Assembly: GCA_914767885.1 (NCBI GenBank)
Contig: CAJZBQ010000005.1
Location: forward strand, 558,001-622,000
DNA: 64,000 nucleotides
Direction: 5' to 3'
Origin: Blepharisma stoltei
Lineage: Eukaryota > Ciliophora > Heterotrichea > Heterotrichida > Blepharismidae
Below are positions 1-11,400 of this stretch, one piece after another; the stretch's first letter is position 1; every line of letters starts with the position of its first letter. The translations under genes and the position numbers were made by a program. The notes beneath the pieces are model-generated. The model did not search any database. It was given only the letters and a program-made list of their open reading frames with translations, and was not told the origin of the DNA.

Positions 1-78
1 GCACTTGAATTTATTTATCGTGTTTTTTTAATTAAAGTTCTTTATTTAATGCAGCATTATTATAAGTTATAAATATCC

Positions 79-2052
79 ATGAACATTTCCCTGACATTAG
101 ACAGTCTCAACCAATTCCATCAAAAAGCAATGGAAATAGACCAAATCAATCAATTCCGTGATGATATAGTGACACTTATAAAATCTTCTTCAAAGAAAGG
201 CCTCTTCAAAGGAATTATAAATCCTTCTGAGCACATTCAGAATTCACGCACAAAAAAATTAAATAGTATTTTACCCAAAAACCAATTTCACAATAGAATA
301 AATATTTTTGAGGAATTCATTAAGCATCCAGATGTCAGCATTGGCATAAATGTTCCTCCAACTTTGGTTCGCATTGCCCAATCAGCTGTTCCATTTTTAA
401 TTCAGACATTAAAAAATGGCAAAGTCGCAACAAGAGTCTATCAAGAAGGTGAATTTTTCATCCAAAATAAAGAAGATGATAATAGTATTTTTTGCTATAA
501 AGCTCAGAATAAAGAAACTGTCCTATTTTTTGATGGGGAATCTGCAAAATTAATGTGGGAATCATCTCAAGAACCAGTAGCGATGCAGCCATTTATTGAA
601 AGCTTATCAAACCCCCCTTCTCTGACAAGAATAGTCTGAAAAGAAGGCTCAAAAACAAAATATTTCTCAATCATAAACAAGAAAAAAATCCCAGTCAGGT
701 CTAAAAGTGGAACTAAAGTTACCCTAGATAAAAAAGTAAAGCAAGCACGTTTACGTTCATGCGTTTCTCCTTTCGAGTATTCAAAATCAATATTAAAGAC
801 TACAAAGTCCGTGAACAATCCTTTCAAGCTTAATTCAAATCTTAAATTCCCAAGGTTCGAAAGCAGTCCAAGTAATTCTAAAGCGAGTTTAAATCAGTCA
901 GATTTTTCCAATATTAAAAAGAATTTGATTTGAAGCGATGTTGAGAAGATAATAGAAGTTGACAGAACAAAAAATTTTCTTGTAAATTCAAAAGTCCCAG
1001 AAAATTGCATTTCATTGGAGACTAAAGGAAAATTTGATGAGATAGATAAAATGACTTTTAATGTTGTGAATTTTTTGAATGAACATGTTTTTAAAGATTT
1101 TAAGATATCTGCAATAGTTCTTGATTTTATACAAGATAAAAGTAGAAAATGAATATTATTGAAATGCAGAGAATGCTCTTTTGATAGTCATTTTGATATT
1201 AATTTTCATCATGAAAAAGAAAGAAGCTCAAGCTTGCCAAGAAGAAAATTATCCAGTAGCTCATCAAAAGGTTCTAATTCATTCCATGAAGAAATGGCAG
1301 AGCCAGAAATATTAGATAATCGCTTAAGCTTTAATAATCGAGAAGAATTAAAATGCAATGAAGCCCAAGTGCAATCTAAAAAAAAGCCAAAATCCATTCC
1401 ACTTGATGAAATTTCTGAAAAAGATTTATCAGGAAGATATGAAAAAATTAATAAAATAGCAAACCAAAAAACGATTATCACTCCAAATATCATAAAAGAG
1501 CCATCAACGCCCCAATATTATACCTCAAATCCACTATTGTCAAAATTTAAATGCCCTTATCATAAAGTAATCATTGATCAAATTAAGCCTCAAGACTCAG
1601 TCCAAAACTATACTCAGCAGCATATGAATGAAGCTGTAGATAGCTTTGACGAAATCAAAATCAAAGGGCAAATTTCTAAATTACGATCTGAAAACTTAGT
1701 TCAAAAGTATGGAGGTGATCTTTTTTGGCAAGAATTTATCCTATCATTGTATAATAAAGTTTTGGCAAGTGAGTTACTTAATAAGTATTTCAAAAATTGC
1801 AAACTTGAAAATTTTACGATGATAGTTAATGGGATGTTCATTATATTTAATGGCCAAGTTAGCCTTGAATTTAGAAGAAAAGTAAGGGCTATGCATCAAA
1901 ATATGGGATTGCTTGAAAAGGAGTTTGATTGCTATTCAAATATCTTTGAAGATCAGCTTAATGAATATCAAGTTGAGGAAAATGATAAACAGATTATTAT
2001 GTCTCAAATCAAATCCATGAAGTATCTTATTTGCAGACAGACTTGTATATAA
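79..2052 (+). CDS. Hypothetical ciliate protein (657 aa, UGA=Trp)
   Basis: A single open frame of 658 codons if the in-frame TGAs near 637, 931 and 1150 are read as Trp; it ends in TAA. The N-terminal 180 residues look globular. The middle is basic and Ser/Lys-rich, and a Cys-containing stretch (WILLKCRECSFD) lies about residue 360. The C-terminal quarter looks alpha-helical (YGGDLFWQEF...LYNKVLASELLNKYF, with acidic and aromatic residues). I recognise no named family. The start is the first ATG, after an AT-rich leader with no upstream in-frame ATG in view. The last 160 bp are duplicated about 1.1 kb downstream as part of a tandem duplication. Confidence 0.75.
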
Positions 2053-2126
2053 ATATCAAACCCATTTAAATTAAAAAATTAAAATTTTTTTATTATGTTT
2101 TATAAGTAGATGCCATATTATCATAA

Positions 2127-2690
2127 ATGGGAATTTCATCATCAAATCCTTTAGCGTCATTTAAGAAATTTTCAAGAGAAAGAGGTGTTAAACTCTTTGT
2201 GGCTGGATTAGATGCTGCAGGAAAAACATCAATGATGTATAGGCTTAAAAATTTTCAACAAAATTCTGCTGAGTTTGAATATGGGGTTTATAATTATTGT
2301 GAGAACATTTGAATTCAAAATATATACTTTATTAATTTAGATCTTGGTGGGGTAATGCGATTTAAAGATTTATTTCAACTTTCCTACCAGGAGAACATTA
2401 AAGGAATTATTTTTGTTGTGGATTCGAGTGACAGAGATAGAATTGAGGATGCAAAGTCAGACTTTCAGGAAATTTTAAGACAAGAGCTACTTAGTGGCAT
2501 TCCAGTTTTAATATTGGCAAACAAGCAAGATCTACCTGGAGTTATGACGGTAGATGAAATTAAAGAAAAGTTTGAATTATTTTTAATTAGAGGTAGAAGT
2601 TGATACCTTCAAGGGTGCTCTATGATAACTAACAATGGATTATCTGAAGGACTAGAATGGCTCTCAAGAGCAATCCAATCAGACTCATAA
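2127..2690 (+). CDS. Divergent ARF/ARL-family small GTPase
   Basis: A 187-residue protein, the usual ARF/ARL length, expected to be a membrane-trafficking or ciliary GTPase. Gly2 allows N-myristoylation. The P-loop GLDAAGKT is at residues 27-34, the DLGG switch II motif at 72-75, VVDSSDRDR near 98-105, the guanine-specific NKQD at 132-135, and an ARF-type C-terminal helix (GLSEGLEWLSRAI). TGA encodes Trp62 and Trp159; the second is the conserved Trp-Tyr of ARFs, which is direct evidence for UGA=Trp. Oddities: the switch I threonine (normally TIGFN) and the catalytic Gln after the DLGG motif are both missing, so hydrolysis is probably impaired or atypical. Only 75 bp separate it from the upstream gene. 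Confidence 0.85.
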
Positions 2691-2766
2691 ATACCTCATA
2701 ATTTGCTACTAAAGACATAATTTTTTATTTTAATTTAAGCAGAAACGTTATTCATTATCTAGTAAG

Positions 2767-3007
2767 CTAAGCTTTATCATTCTTCTGTCCTGACGCAATC
2801 TTCCTAGCTTCTTCATAGCTCAACTTTAATTCTGCAGGCCCATCATAGCGTTCTTCATCTCCAAAGAAATTTCTTGTTGCAGCAAATACATCTTGTTTAT
2901 TGGTTTCTTCCACTTCTCCTTCATCTCTTTCATAATAATTTGAAATTGATCTTCCCATGTCATCTAAGTTTCCTGTTGGCTTTACCCCATAAAACTTTGA
3001 TAGAGTT
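2767..3007 (-). pseudogene. 3' fragment of the CIMIP2-like gene (duplication remnant)
   Basis: Encodes the C-terminal residues of the protein at 3883-4470, from about TLSKFYGVKPTG to the stop, with no start codon or N-terminal part. It was generated by the tandem duplication. It lies convergent to the ARL gene and is probably untranslated. Confidence 0.85.
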
Positions 3008-3013
3008 GGGCTT

Positions 3014-3175
3014 ATGCATCAAAATATGGGATTGCTTGAAAAGGAGTTTGATTGCTATTCAAATATCTTTGAAGATCAGCTTAATGAATATCAAGTTGAG
3101 GAAAATGATAAACAGATTATTATGTCTCAAATCAAATCCATGAAGTATCTTATTTGCAGACAGACTTGTATATAA
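3014..3175 (+). pseudogene. 3' fragment of the first hypothetical gene (duplication remnant)
   Basis: The last 53 codons and TAA of the gene at 79-2052 are repeated here without the rest of the gene. By chance the fragment begins with an internal ATG. It is best read as a passenger of the duplication. Confidence 0.85.
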
Positions 3176-3249
3176 ATATCAAACCCATTTAAATTAAAAA
3201 ATTAAAATTTCTTTATTATGTTTTATAAGTAGATGCTATATTATCATAA

Positions 3250-3806
3250 ATGGGAATTTCATCATCAAATCCTTTAGCGTCATTTAAGAAATTTTCAAGA
3301 GAAAGAGGTGTTAAACTCTTTGTGGCTGGATTAGATGCTGCAGGAAAAACATCAATGATGTATAAGCTTAAAAATTTTCAACAAAATTCTGCTGAGTTTG
3401 AACATGGGTTTTATTATGAGAACATTTGAATTAAAAATATATACTTTATTAATGTAGACGTTGGTGGGGCAATGCGATTTAAAGAGATTTTTCAACTTTC
3501 CTACCAGGAGAACATTAAAGGAATTATTTTGTTGTGGATTCGAGTGACAGAGATAGAATTGAGGACGTAAAGTCAGTCTTTCAGGAAATTTTAAGACAAG
3601 AGCTACTTAGTGGCATTCCAGTTTTAATATTGGCAAACAAGCAAGATCTACCTGGAGTTATGACGGTAGATGAAATTAAAGAAAAGCTTGAATTATTTTT
3701 AATTAGAGGTAGAAGTTGATACCTTCAAGGATGCTCTATGATAACTAACAATGGATTATCTGAAGGACTAGAATGGCTCTCAAGAGCAATCCAATCAGAC
3801 TCATAA
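3250..3806 (+). pseudogene. Second ARF/ARL-like GTPase copy, frameshifted
   Basis: Nearly identical to the GTPase at 2127-2690. A 6-bp in-frame loss shortens the region after the P-loop, and one T is missing in the run near 3530 (attatttttg has become attattttg), which shifts the frame before the NKQD box. The P-loop half and the NKQD half remain open in different frames. The copy has a more canonical VDVGG switch II than the intact gene, so it may preserve ancestral residues. It could be functional only if the one-base loss is an assembly error. Confidence 0.85.
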
Positions 3807-3882
3807 ATACCTCATAATTTGCTACTAAAGACATAATTTTTTATTTTAATTTAAGCAGAAACGTTATTCATTATCTAGTAAG

Positions 3883-4470
3883 CTAAGCTTTATCATTCTT
3901 CTGTCCTGACGCAATCTTCCTAGCTTCTTCATAGCTCAACTTTAATTCTGCAGGCCCATCATAGCGTTCTTCATCTCCAAAGAAATTTCTTGTTGCAGCA
4001 AATACATCTTGTTTATTGGTTTCTTCCACTTCTCCTTCATCTCTTTCATAATAATTTGAAATTGATCTTCCCATGTCATCTAAGTTTCCTGTTGGCTTTA
4101 CCCCATAAAACTTTGATAGAGTTTCATAAGGAATTTGATTGATTGGATCCTCAGGTGGCAAAGGATATTCTTTTGGATGTAAAAACGGAACGTAAACTCT
4201 TAGCTGGTTTACGTAGTTTTCTTGGGTAATTGTTTTAAATTTGTCTTCAACTGGGATATCACGGCCTTTGTTATAAGTCCCTAAGGCAGACATTTCAGTT
4301 ATTTTGCCATAGGTTTTACCAAAAAGATTTTCTGACTTGGCACCAGGGATAAAACCCATGTAATTTGGAAGCTGGGGCCTTCTAGGCTGTGGCTGGGGAG
4401 GTTCTTCGATTTGCTGATTTTTAGGGATATGGCCTGTGTAACCAGGAAGATGGCCGTGTCTTTCTAACAT
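3883..4470 (-). CDS. CIMIP2/FAM166-like ciliary microtubule inner protein
   Basis: A 195-residue protein with the hallmark LPGYTGHIP near the N-terminus, then YMGFIPGAKSENLFGKTYG around residues 37-55. That paired PGYTG / GKTYG pattern characterises the FAM166/CIMIP2 family (DUF2475), proteins that bind the lumen of axonemal doublet microtubules. The rest is charged, with a Pro-rich linker and a conserved-looking C-terminal block. It ends in TAG. The 3' third is duplicated in unit 1 of the tandem repeat. Family assignment rests on the motif pair and the size. Confidence 0.75.
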   Translation of the reverse strand: MLERHGHLPGYTGHIPKNQQIEEPPQPQPRRPQLPNYMGFIPGAKSENLFGKTYGKITEMSALGTYNKGRDIPVEDKFKTITQENYVNQLRVYVPFLHPKEYPLPPEDPINQIPYETLSKFYGVKPTGNLDDMGRSISNYYERDEGEVEETNKQDVFAATRNFFGDEERYDGPAELKLSYEEARKIASGQKNDKA

Positions 4471-4663
4471 ATTAAATTTAATAATTAATGCTAAAATATA
4501 CTAAAGAAACGATTATAGCAAGTTAAACTTTAAATAATTAATAATTTGTGTTTAATGATAAAAGAGGAATTTCTTTTTGAAGGAGCTAGAGAACCCGATA
4601 GGATTTCAAACTGTGAAAGTTTTCATTAAATTAGGCTCCAAATTTATTAAAGAAATTTGGACA

Positions 4664-5221
4664 TTAGCAAATCGCTTTGCCTTCAAAGCGGATAAGCTGA
4701 AACGATTCTTCTATTATTTCCAGAGACAGTTGTTGGGCAAGTCTATTTATAAATTGATTGATATCAAATTCTAGCCTTTGAATTGATGCTGTAGTGATCC
4801 CAAATTCTTTGCAATAAATTCTATTCCTTACCCTAAAAAGGTTCAAACTTGAGTTAATAGTGTGATTCAATAGCCACCCAAATATGGCTGTTTTTGGACA
4901 TTTAACTAAGCCTTTGATGATTGAATTATAAAAGACAGAGCGAGAAGAAGTCACATTTTTTAGTATTCATGCCGATACAATCAGGAATTCTTCAATATTC
5001 GCTAGGTTTTTATTTCGAGAACAATCAAAAATCATACAAAGAAAACATAGCTCTTGGCTGGAAAGATGAAACTTCTTTGCAATTTTGATTCAAGGGCTAC
5101 ACATAGTTTGGGGAATTTTAGTTTTAATGCAAATACGATTTATAATTTGCATGTGGGCTACCGTAAAAGCCTGCTCGTATTTCATTAAGACCAATTTTTT
5201 GATGCTTATGCTTTTAACCAT
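4664..5221 (-). CDS. Small paralogous protein A, possibly cyclin-fold (185 aa)
   Basis: Visible only with UGA=Trp, which gives 186 codons from ATG to TAA. It shares MVK.ISIK.L...KY...F...HMQ.INRI, then W/L.KIA..FH, EEF...SAW.LK.VT and GW.L with the gene at 6209-6721, so the two are paralogues. Two Trp positions are TGA in one copy and TGG in the other (SAW and GW), which shows the frame is under protein-level constraint. The helix pattern KIAKKFHLSSQELCFLCMIFD followed by SAWILKN resembles a cyclin box. That is a suggestion only. It is the first of two same-strand copies in an otherwise gene-poor stretch. Confidence 0.65.
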
Positions 5222-6208
5222 TATTCTTAGTAGAAAATTAATCATAATTTATATATAAATTGAAATTAGAATAAATTCTCAAATTGATTTTTATGTATGG
5301 ATCAAAGACCTTATACTGATCCATTAATTTCAGATTTATTATACTCTGAATAAAATAAACTTTAAATACTAAAATGCCTCAATAATTTAAGTTAATGCTT
5401 TAATTTTGACAATAAAATATAGATAGAATATAAAGATAGCAGAATTACTTGTGAGAAATTACCGTAACAATTGCAAGCTAGATCTTACCTTTTGAATTAA
5501 AAAGAATTTAATTTTTGTCCTTTTTAAATTTATTATTATTATCTTTAAAAATATTTTTGTTATAGTAAAAGGATTACGCTTAAGACTAATTATGGTAGAA
5601 TATTTAATGGCTTCCCTAAAACTTAAACGCAGTGGCATATTTAATCTCAATAAAGTTCTTAGGAGCTAAGCGAATGATATTAAGGGGTTTTTATTAAATA
5701 TCTTATTTATTATTTCTTACCTTTCTATTATAATTTTAATTTAAATTTATTATTCAACATAATAAATCAGAAAGCATTTGTGAATTTTAATTGTTTAATT
5801 TTCCGAAATATTAATTTTTATTATATTAAATAATGCTAAGACTCTTTTAATCTTAGTTGATGTTAAGTAACTAAAAATAATACCTCTTCTGTTATTTCGG
5901 CAGCTATCTTCTGAGCAAGTCGACTTATCTCCCTAAACAGAAATATAATAAAAATTAGGAGATTAGCCTCTATGAGATAGTAGTTTTTTTTAAAATAATT
6001 TTATCAAAAGTATATTTTTTCATTTCACGGTTGCAATTATTTTTTATTTTGTGTCATCAGCGAAGATTAGAGTATATTGAGTTAGGGTAAATAACGGGGC
6101 TTTTTTGGGATGACGGCAAGCAAAAACAACCCTTGCTGTCTACCCTAACTCACTATATTATTAAATTACTGTGAAATGATACTTTTCACTTAAGAGCATT
6201 AAATAAGA
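5222..6208. other. AT-rich spacer between the two paralogues
   Basis: No reading frame here resembles a gene under UGA=Trp; the short minus-strand frame at 5459-5650 is low-complexity. The only structured feature is the hairpin at 6073-6157. Confidence 0.5.
6073..6157. repeat. Short palindromic element (about 85 bp)
   Basis: Inverted repeats of about 14 bp, TAT(A/T)nTGAGTTAGGGTA and its complement, flank a short loop and begin and end at TA. It sits about 50 bp downstream of the paralogue B stop. It is consistent with a small TA-flanked IES or MITE in intergenic DNA. Confidence 0.55.
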
Positions 6209-6721
6209 CTATGCTAAATTTAAAGTGTCTCTACCAAGCAAGAATATGCTTTGCTGATTGAGAGTTAGAAACTGATTTACTTTAATTTCAAAGAATTGGA
6301 TGCTCTGCAAAGAAATTCCGAAGTCTTGGGAATAAATTAATATACCAGGCATCGTAGATATCCTAAGTTGAAGGCCTAAAGTGAATTTTAAAATTCATCC
6401 TAAAGTTACTGCCTTCAAGTTTTTGACTAGTTTATTAGCTACTGACTGATACAGAAAACCATCATGAGTCGTCACGCATTTTACAAGCCAGGCAGCTATA
6501 GTAAAGAATTCTTCTTTTCTTATTTTTGCTGATTTCAAAATGAGGCTGAAGAAAAATATTTCAAAAATTGTCATGTGGAAGTCTACTGCTATCTTGACTA
6601 AGCAATTATAAAATTTCGCTTTTCCTACCCAAATTCTATTAATTGTTTGCATATGGAGTATTGAAAAGGAATTCTTATACTTCAATGATAGCAGTCTCTT
6701 AATGCTGATCCTTTTTACCAT
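6209..6721 (-). CDS. Small paralogous protein B (170 aa)
   Basis: 171 codons ending in TAG once the TGA at 6395-6397 is read as Trp. That Trp (LGWILKF) aligns with FGWLLNH of paralogue A, where it is TGG. Similarity to A runs the whole length, including the HMQTINRI segment and the final IQ..E...NQF block. It is more hydrophobic in the middle than A and lacks A's last 15 residues. Function is unknown; a divergent cyclin fold is possible. It is separated from A by about 1 kb of AT-rich DNA containing a small hairpin element. Confidence 0.6.
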
Positions 6722-8412
6722 TAATTTGATTATTTGACTAAAGTTTTTTAATGAGAAAATCTATATAAATTGCTTATGTGATTAATTTGGTATTTTGTAT
6801 ATAACGGAAACATCATTTATTTTTTTTTGATATTCAAAATGAAATAAATAAATTTTCATTTACTTGGCATGCAATGATTTATTATAAGGCCTATAGTGCT
6901 ATTAGCAAAGGATGGCAAAAGTAATAAAATTATTCAAGGACAGTATTTTTAATCAAATTCTTCAATAATAAAAGATCTAGCAAACAAATAATTCTTCGAG
7001 CATAAATATTTAAGAATGTCTTTTCTTCGAGAATTAGGATGGCTAAGATGGAGTTGCAAAATAATCCATCAAGGCTATTTCTATAGGAGTATGTTAATAA
7101 AGATACGGTTTTTGTCTTGCAAACTTTTTATTTTTCCATGGTAATGCCCCTTCATCGGGCAACAGGCCAGGATTCTTCGTTAAGTGGTCTGAAGCAATCA
7201 TTACACAAAAGCCTATTTTTAGTAAGATTTAATGGTGAAATCTGCTCTGGGCAGCATATCGCCTCAAGCCTCAGCTGGGATGGGTTGTCTTAGACAAAGA
7301 GATAGTGAGGAAATCCTAAACCTGAAACTCTTAAACATAAGCTTATTACAGGGTTGGCTACTACCTATTGGTAATGCAGCCATGGAGAACTTGATCAATT
7401 GGGAGGATGATTTGTTTGGTAATTTAGTTCGAACACCATCTTTTGATGAAATGGTACCTCTGAAGTTAAGTTCTATGCTGCCATCTCCTCCTTGCCTCGT
7501 GGGCTCCACACTCATAATTAGGAAGGCTCTGGATCTCTGCGGCATAATGCGACTTAGGCTGAAAGAAGGTTGCTCACACAAAAATCCAAAAAATGGAATG
7601 CCTAGTCGACTCTTAGCAAAGGAAAAATGGAGCCCAAGCCGTCACTCCCAGCTTCATGCCAAAGGTTAGTCCGATTATCCTAGGCATTGCCTGTGGGCTA
7701 TGCTGAGTATCCTTTTCCAACTCTTGCTTTTCTTTTCCCCTAGGTAAAACCTAACTCTAAAATATACTAGGATATGCTATCTGCATTACCAAGTTGCTTA
7801 CCTACCATAACTGTCCATTTTTTTGGTTCAAACTTGCAGGATAATTAAATATGCACCCAAGGTTGCATGGTAGAGAGGCCATACCTAGGTCGGGAAGCCA
7901 TATTAATTTATTATCGAAACCTGGAACTTAAGAAGCGTAGAAGAAGTCATCTCAGTCATTCATAGGTAAAAATTGCGTTCCTCCCAACTCAGGGGACTGA
8001 TGCGTATGACTGATAGCAAAATTCTACTAGGGCAAGCATGCAACAATCCAAGCAATATTGTAGAGAGATTCAAACAGAGGAAAGCCACAAGAATGTTCAA
8101 TGTTCAAAAATAACAAAAATTTGATCTTAAATCCTAAAGAATTAGATTATCTATTAGAATTTGCTCAAATTTATTGATTATTATGAGATAGTATTTCTAT
8201 AAAATAAATATACCTGAAATAAGCTTAATTTGAAGTAAAATTACTTTGGTCAATTTATGTGGCATATTAAGGCCGGTCTGCGAATTATTTTTACAGTCTA
8301 TATAATGATTTTAACAAAAAATATTTGCAAGATAAAATAATTTCCATTACTTATTGTAAATTATCTATAACTCCAATGTTTCTTCCATAATTGTTTTCAA
8401 GAAATTTTAAGT
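6722..8412. other. Gene-poor region with a GC-richer block (about 7130-8110)
   Basis: About 7130-8110 is clearly richer in G+C than the flanks, has few poly-A/T runs and holds a 145-codon plus-strand frame at 7232-7669 that shows no motif I recognise. Its base composition matches the interiors of large IESs elsewhere in the window (13.9-14.4, 19.65-20.0, 34.65-35.1 and 56.8-57.1 kb), so it is probably mobile or germline-limited DNA rather than a gene. The flanks, 6722-7130 and 8110-8412, are plain AT-rich sequence. Confidence 0.45.
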
Positions 8413-11400
8413 ATGGGAGATTTAAACAGACCTCTTCTTGGCTTATCTAATTCAAATACTCAAGATTTATCTCCATTAAAACTTGAACGCAGCCCTGCAA
8501 AAGACCAAAAGTCGTCTTCAGACTCAAGTGTCTATTATCTCAGCATGGGAAAAATAGAAAAACGTAAGCGAAAAGGAAGTATTGAAAAATTTATTCGAAA
8601 ATTCAATTATTTTGTCCCAGTTGAAGCTTTTGCAGATTTTAAATGCAATTTTGATATAACTAGTGATAAAAATTATGTTTTTTCAGGTACAAGTGAAGGA
8701 GATCTGGCTATGTATGGCTTCGATGAAAAACGAATTCAAACTCAAAAAGTTGCCCATCAGGCAGTTTCCTATATAAAGCTCGACTCAAGCAATGATTATA
8801 TTTTTATAGGCGTTATAGACGGTGTCATAGGAAGGCTTAACTTAGGTGGGGATTACGAAATTGATGAGTTTCTCTGTCACAAATCAATGATAACTGGCAT
8901 AAAAGTTTCTTCAGACGACGAATGAATGTACTCTTCCAGCAAAGACTCAAAAATTATCAAATGAAGAGTGGAAGATAAGGAGCCTAAGTTGCTTTATAAG
9001 CATGAAAACGCAAATGAAATTGATTTAAGCGAAGATAATAAAATTATCATTAGCTCTGGGAGTGATAAACTAGTAAAAGTTTGGAATGTTGATACTAATG
9101 CTGAAGTAATTGCATTAGGACCAATGGGCTTTGAGATTAAATGCATAAAGTTTTCAAAATCCAAATTTATTGCATGCGGGACCTCAGATGGAGAAATCAA
9201 AGTATGGGAATGAGGATCATTTGAAGTTAAACACATTTTTCATATGGACGATAAAAACTGTTCAGCTATAGGTTTTTTATATGGAGAAGACTATTTAGTG
9301 TCGTCATATAAAACTATACAAATTTGGAATATGTGAACTGGAGAGTCAGATATCACTCTAAATAACCAAAGAAGCGAAACTATAAGACTACTTGTAGATC
9401 AGAACAAAATTTTTTCAAGTACCAAAGATAAAAGATTCTTAATCTGAAATTTCCCTGAAATTCCGGATCAGGTGTGCATCCAAGCTCATGATGGAGAAAT
9501 CCTAGACATGCTATGGAATAGCGAGTATAAGCTGTCGAGCCTGAAAAGTTACCTAAAGGTGGCAAGTCAGTTCCAAGCTAACAAATACTGAGAAAAAATC
9601 AGCATTTGTCAACTTGGAGTTGGCTTGTCACCTCTAAGTGACTTTTCAGACTCGCCAGCTACAGGGAAGAGCTAACGCGAGAGTCGTTATATGCGTGCAT
9701 GCACTATATAAGCTGTATAGCTCATGCACCTTAATAAATCTCTATACCCCTGCAGAATGCCGACTAGAAAAATTATTGTATAGGGCACCTGCCTTATACA
9801 GTACAAGTCTGATTAGGTACCTTGAAACCATAAACGAAGACTTGCAATTTTCGTTTTTAACTTTTCAAAAAAGCTGACAAGTACAAATTAATTTTGGAAA
9901 TTAAAAATGGATGGCCAATAACGATCTAAAATATTTCAGGGGCTATACTTTTCATTAGGAGTTGATAGAAAAATTATTGCATGAGAAGTAGGAACTAATG
10001 AGAAAAAGCATGAATTTTACTGTGAAGGCAACAGCACCCCAACAATGTGCTTAACACCTGATAAAGATTACATTGTTACAACTTATAAGCATGGGCTGAT
10101 GTTTTGAGATTTTACATATGGGAAAACATGGGAGCATGAAGTTTCTGAAGAGTGCAGTGTAAACGCTCTTATTTTTAGTCCATCAGGAGAATATTTTATT
10201 ACTGGTGATGACAAATGGATGACGTTTTTCAAATATAAAGCAGGCAATTTATATCAAAATTGGAAGATTTTAAGACAATTCACAATCACATCGCCAATCA
10301 GTGCTTGAGATATGACAGAAAATGACTCCATACTCATTGTAGGGTTAAAAAGTGGAGATATCTGGCTTTTTAGTTTAATTGCAAATAAGCCTACAAAAGT
10401 ATGCGAGCTTCTTGGCCATACAGATTTTATTTCAGGACTCCAACTTTTAAGGAATGAAGATCATTTTATATCGGTTTCCTATGACACCACAATTCGTATA
10501 TGAAATCTCAATAAAAAATGATGCATGAGGGTAATAAAATATCATGCGGACAAAATCTTAAGCTTGGTAATTCCAAATAATGAATGTTTTATTGTTAGCT
10601 CCAAAGATAAAAGTATTTCTATCTGGGCGTTAAACAGTTTTTCATTAGTATACTTTTTCCTTTAGATTTTCTCTGACTAAGAATTTATATTTTACTCCCC
10701 GCTCCGTGAGTGAAAAAAACCATTGGAAAAATCCCTATTTTTTGCTCAAAAACCCACCCTCCATGAATGAACAAAAATTTTTTATGAAAAAAATTGATAT
10801 ATAAGTGATAATTAGTATAATGAAATCTCGAGTTAATTCTGTTTAATTTAAAACAAATTGCGTTTTAAAACATAAATTTTATAAATTAAATTAATATTTG
10901 CTTCCCAATTTTTGCAAATTAGGATTTTTTTAAAATTTCGCAAAATATTTTTCTATAAAATTTATATATAATTTTGTTTTAAAAAAAAAATTAACCCCTC
11001 TCCGTGAGTGAACAAAACTTTTTTGTTCACGCACGGACGGGGGGAGTTAGGCAAATAAGGCTAGAAATTAAAGCACATCTCACTGGGCAATCCAAGGGAA
11101 ATAACTTTAACAGCACTTAATTATCAAAGTGGAGGAAAAGTTTTTATTTTTCCAGGTATTGATTATAAGTTGTATTTAGCTCAAATTGGTGGAGAAATTT
11201 GTATTCAAAAAAATCCTTTAGGCGATGATTTTGCTTTTTATGGACCTGGGAAAAAAATTTGTTTATTTTTGAATTATGTCAATAATATATTGACTCGGCA
11301 AAATCAGAAATATATAGAAGAGCTAGATAAATGGGTGATTATGCCTTATAAGATTAATACAACTCATTTGTTTTCTTATTTTCAAATGCCAAATCACTTA

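Larger units (their letters stand above)
1889..3007. repeat. Tandem duplication, unit 1 (about 1.1 kb)
   Basis: The sequence from the 3' end of the first hypothetical gene through the ARL gene and into the 3' end of the CIMIP2-like gene is repeated almost exactly at 3012-4123. A 5-bp microhomology (gggct) sits at the junction. Unit 1 keeps the intact ARL gene and the true 3' end of the upstream gene, but only a 3' fragment of the CIMIP2-like gene. Confidence 0.92.
3012..4123. repeat. Tandem duplication, unit 2
   Basis: Second copy of the unit at 1889-3007. Offsets of 1123 bp at the left and 1116 bp at the right reflect a net 7-bp loss, all inside the ARL copy. Unit 2 carries a 3' fragment of the first gene, a frameshifted ARL copy and the genuine 3' end of the CIMIP2-like gene. 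The junction near 3008-3013 joins sequence internal to the CIMIP2-like gene to sequence internal to the first gene. Confidence 0.92.

Noticed and set aside
4577-4774. Plus-strand frame overlapping paralogue A
   Set aside because: Antisense shadow of the better supported minus-strand gene at 4664-5221.
7232-7669. 145-codon plus-strand frame in the GC-rich block
   Set aside because: No known motif, and the antisense frame at 7264-7581 is about as long, as expected in GC-richer non-coding DNA. Not called as a gene.
10312-10503. Short separate gene
   Set aside because: It is a middle piece of the WD40-channel gene bounded by TGA Trp codons.
10648-10665. 18-nt intron before the MITE in the WD40-channel gene
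   Set aside because: It would leave a later TAA and then a wrong frame; the larger TA-to-TA cut explains everything.
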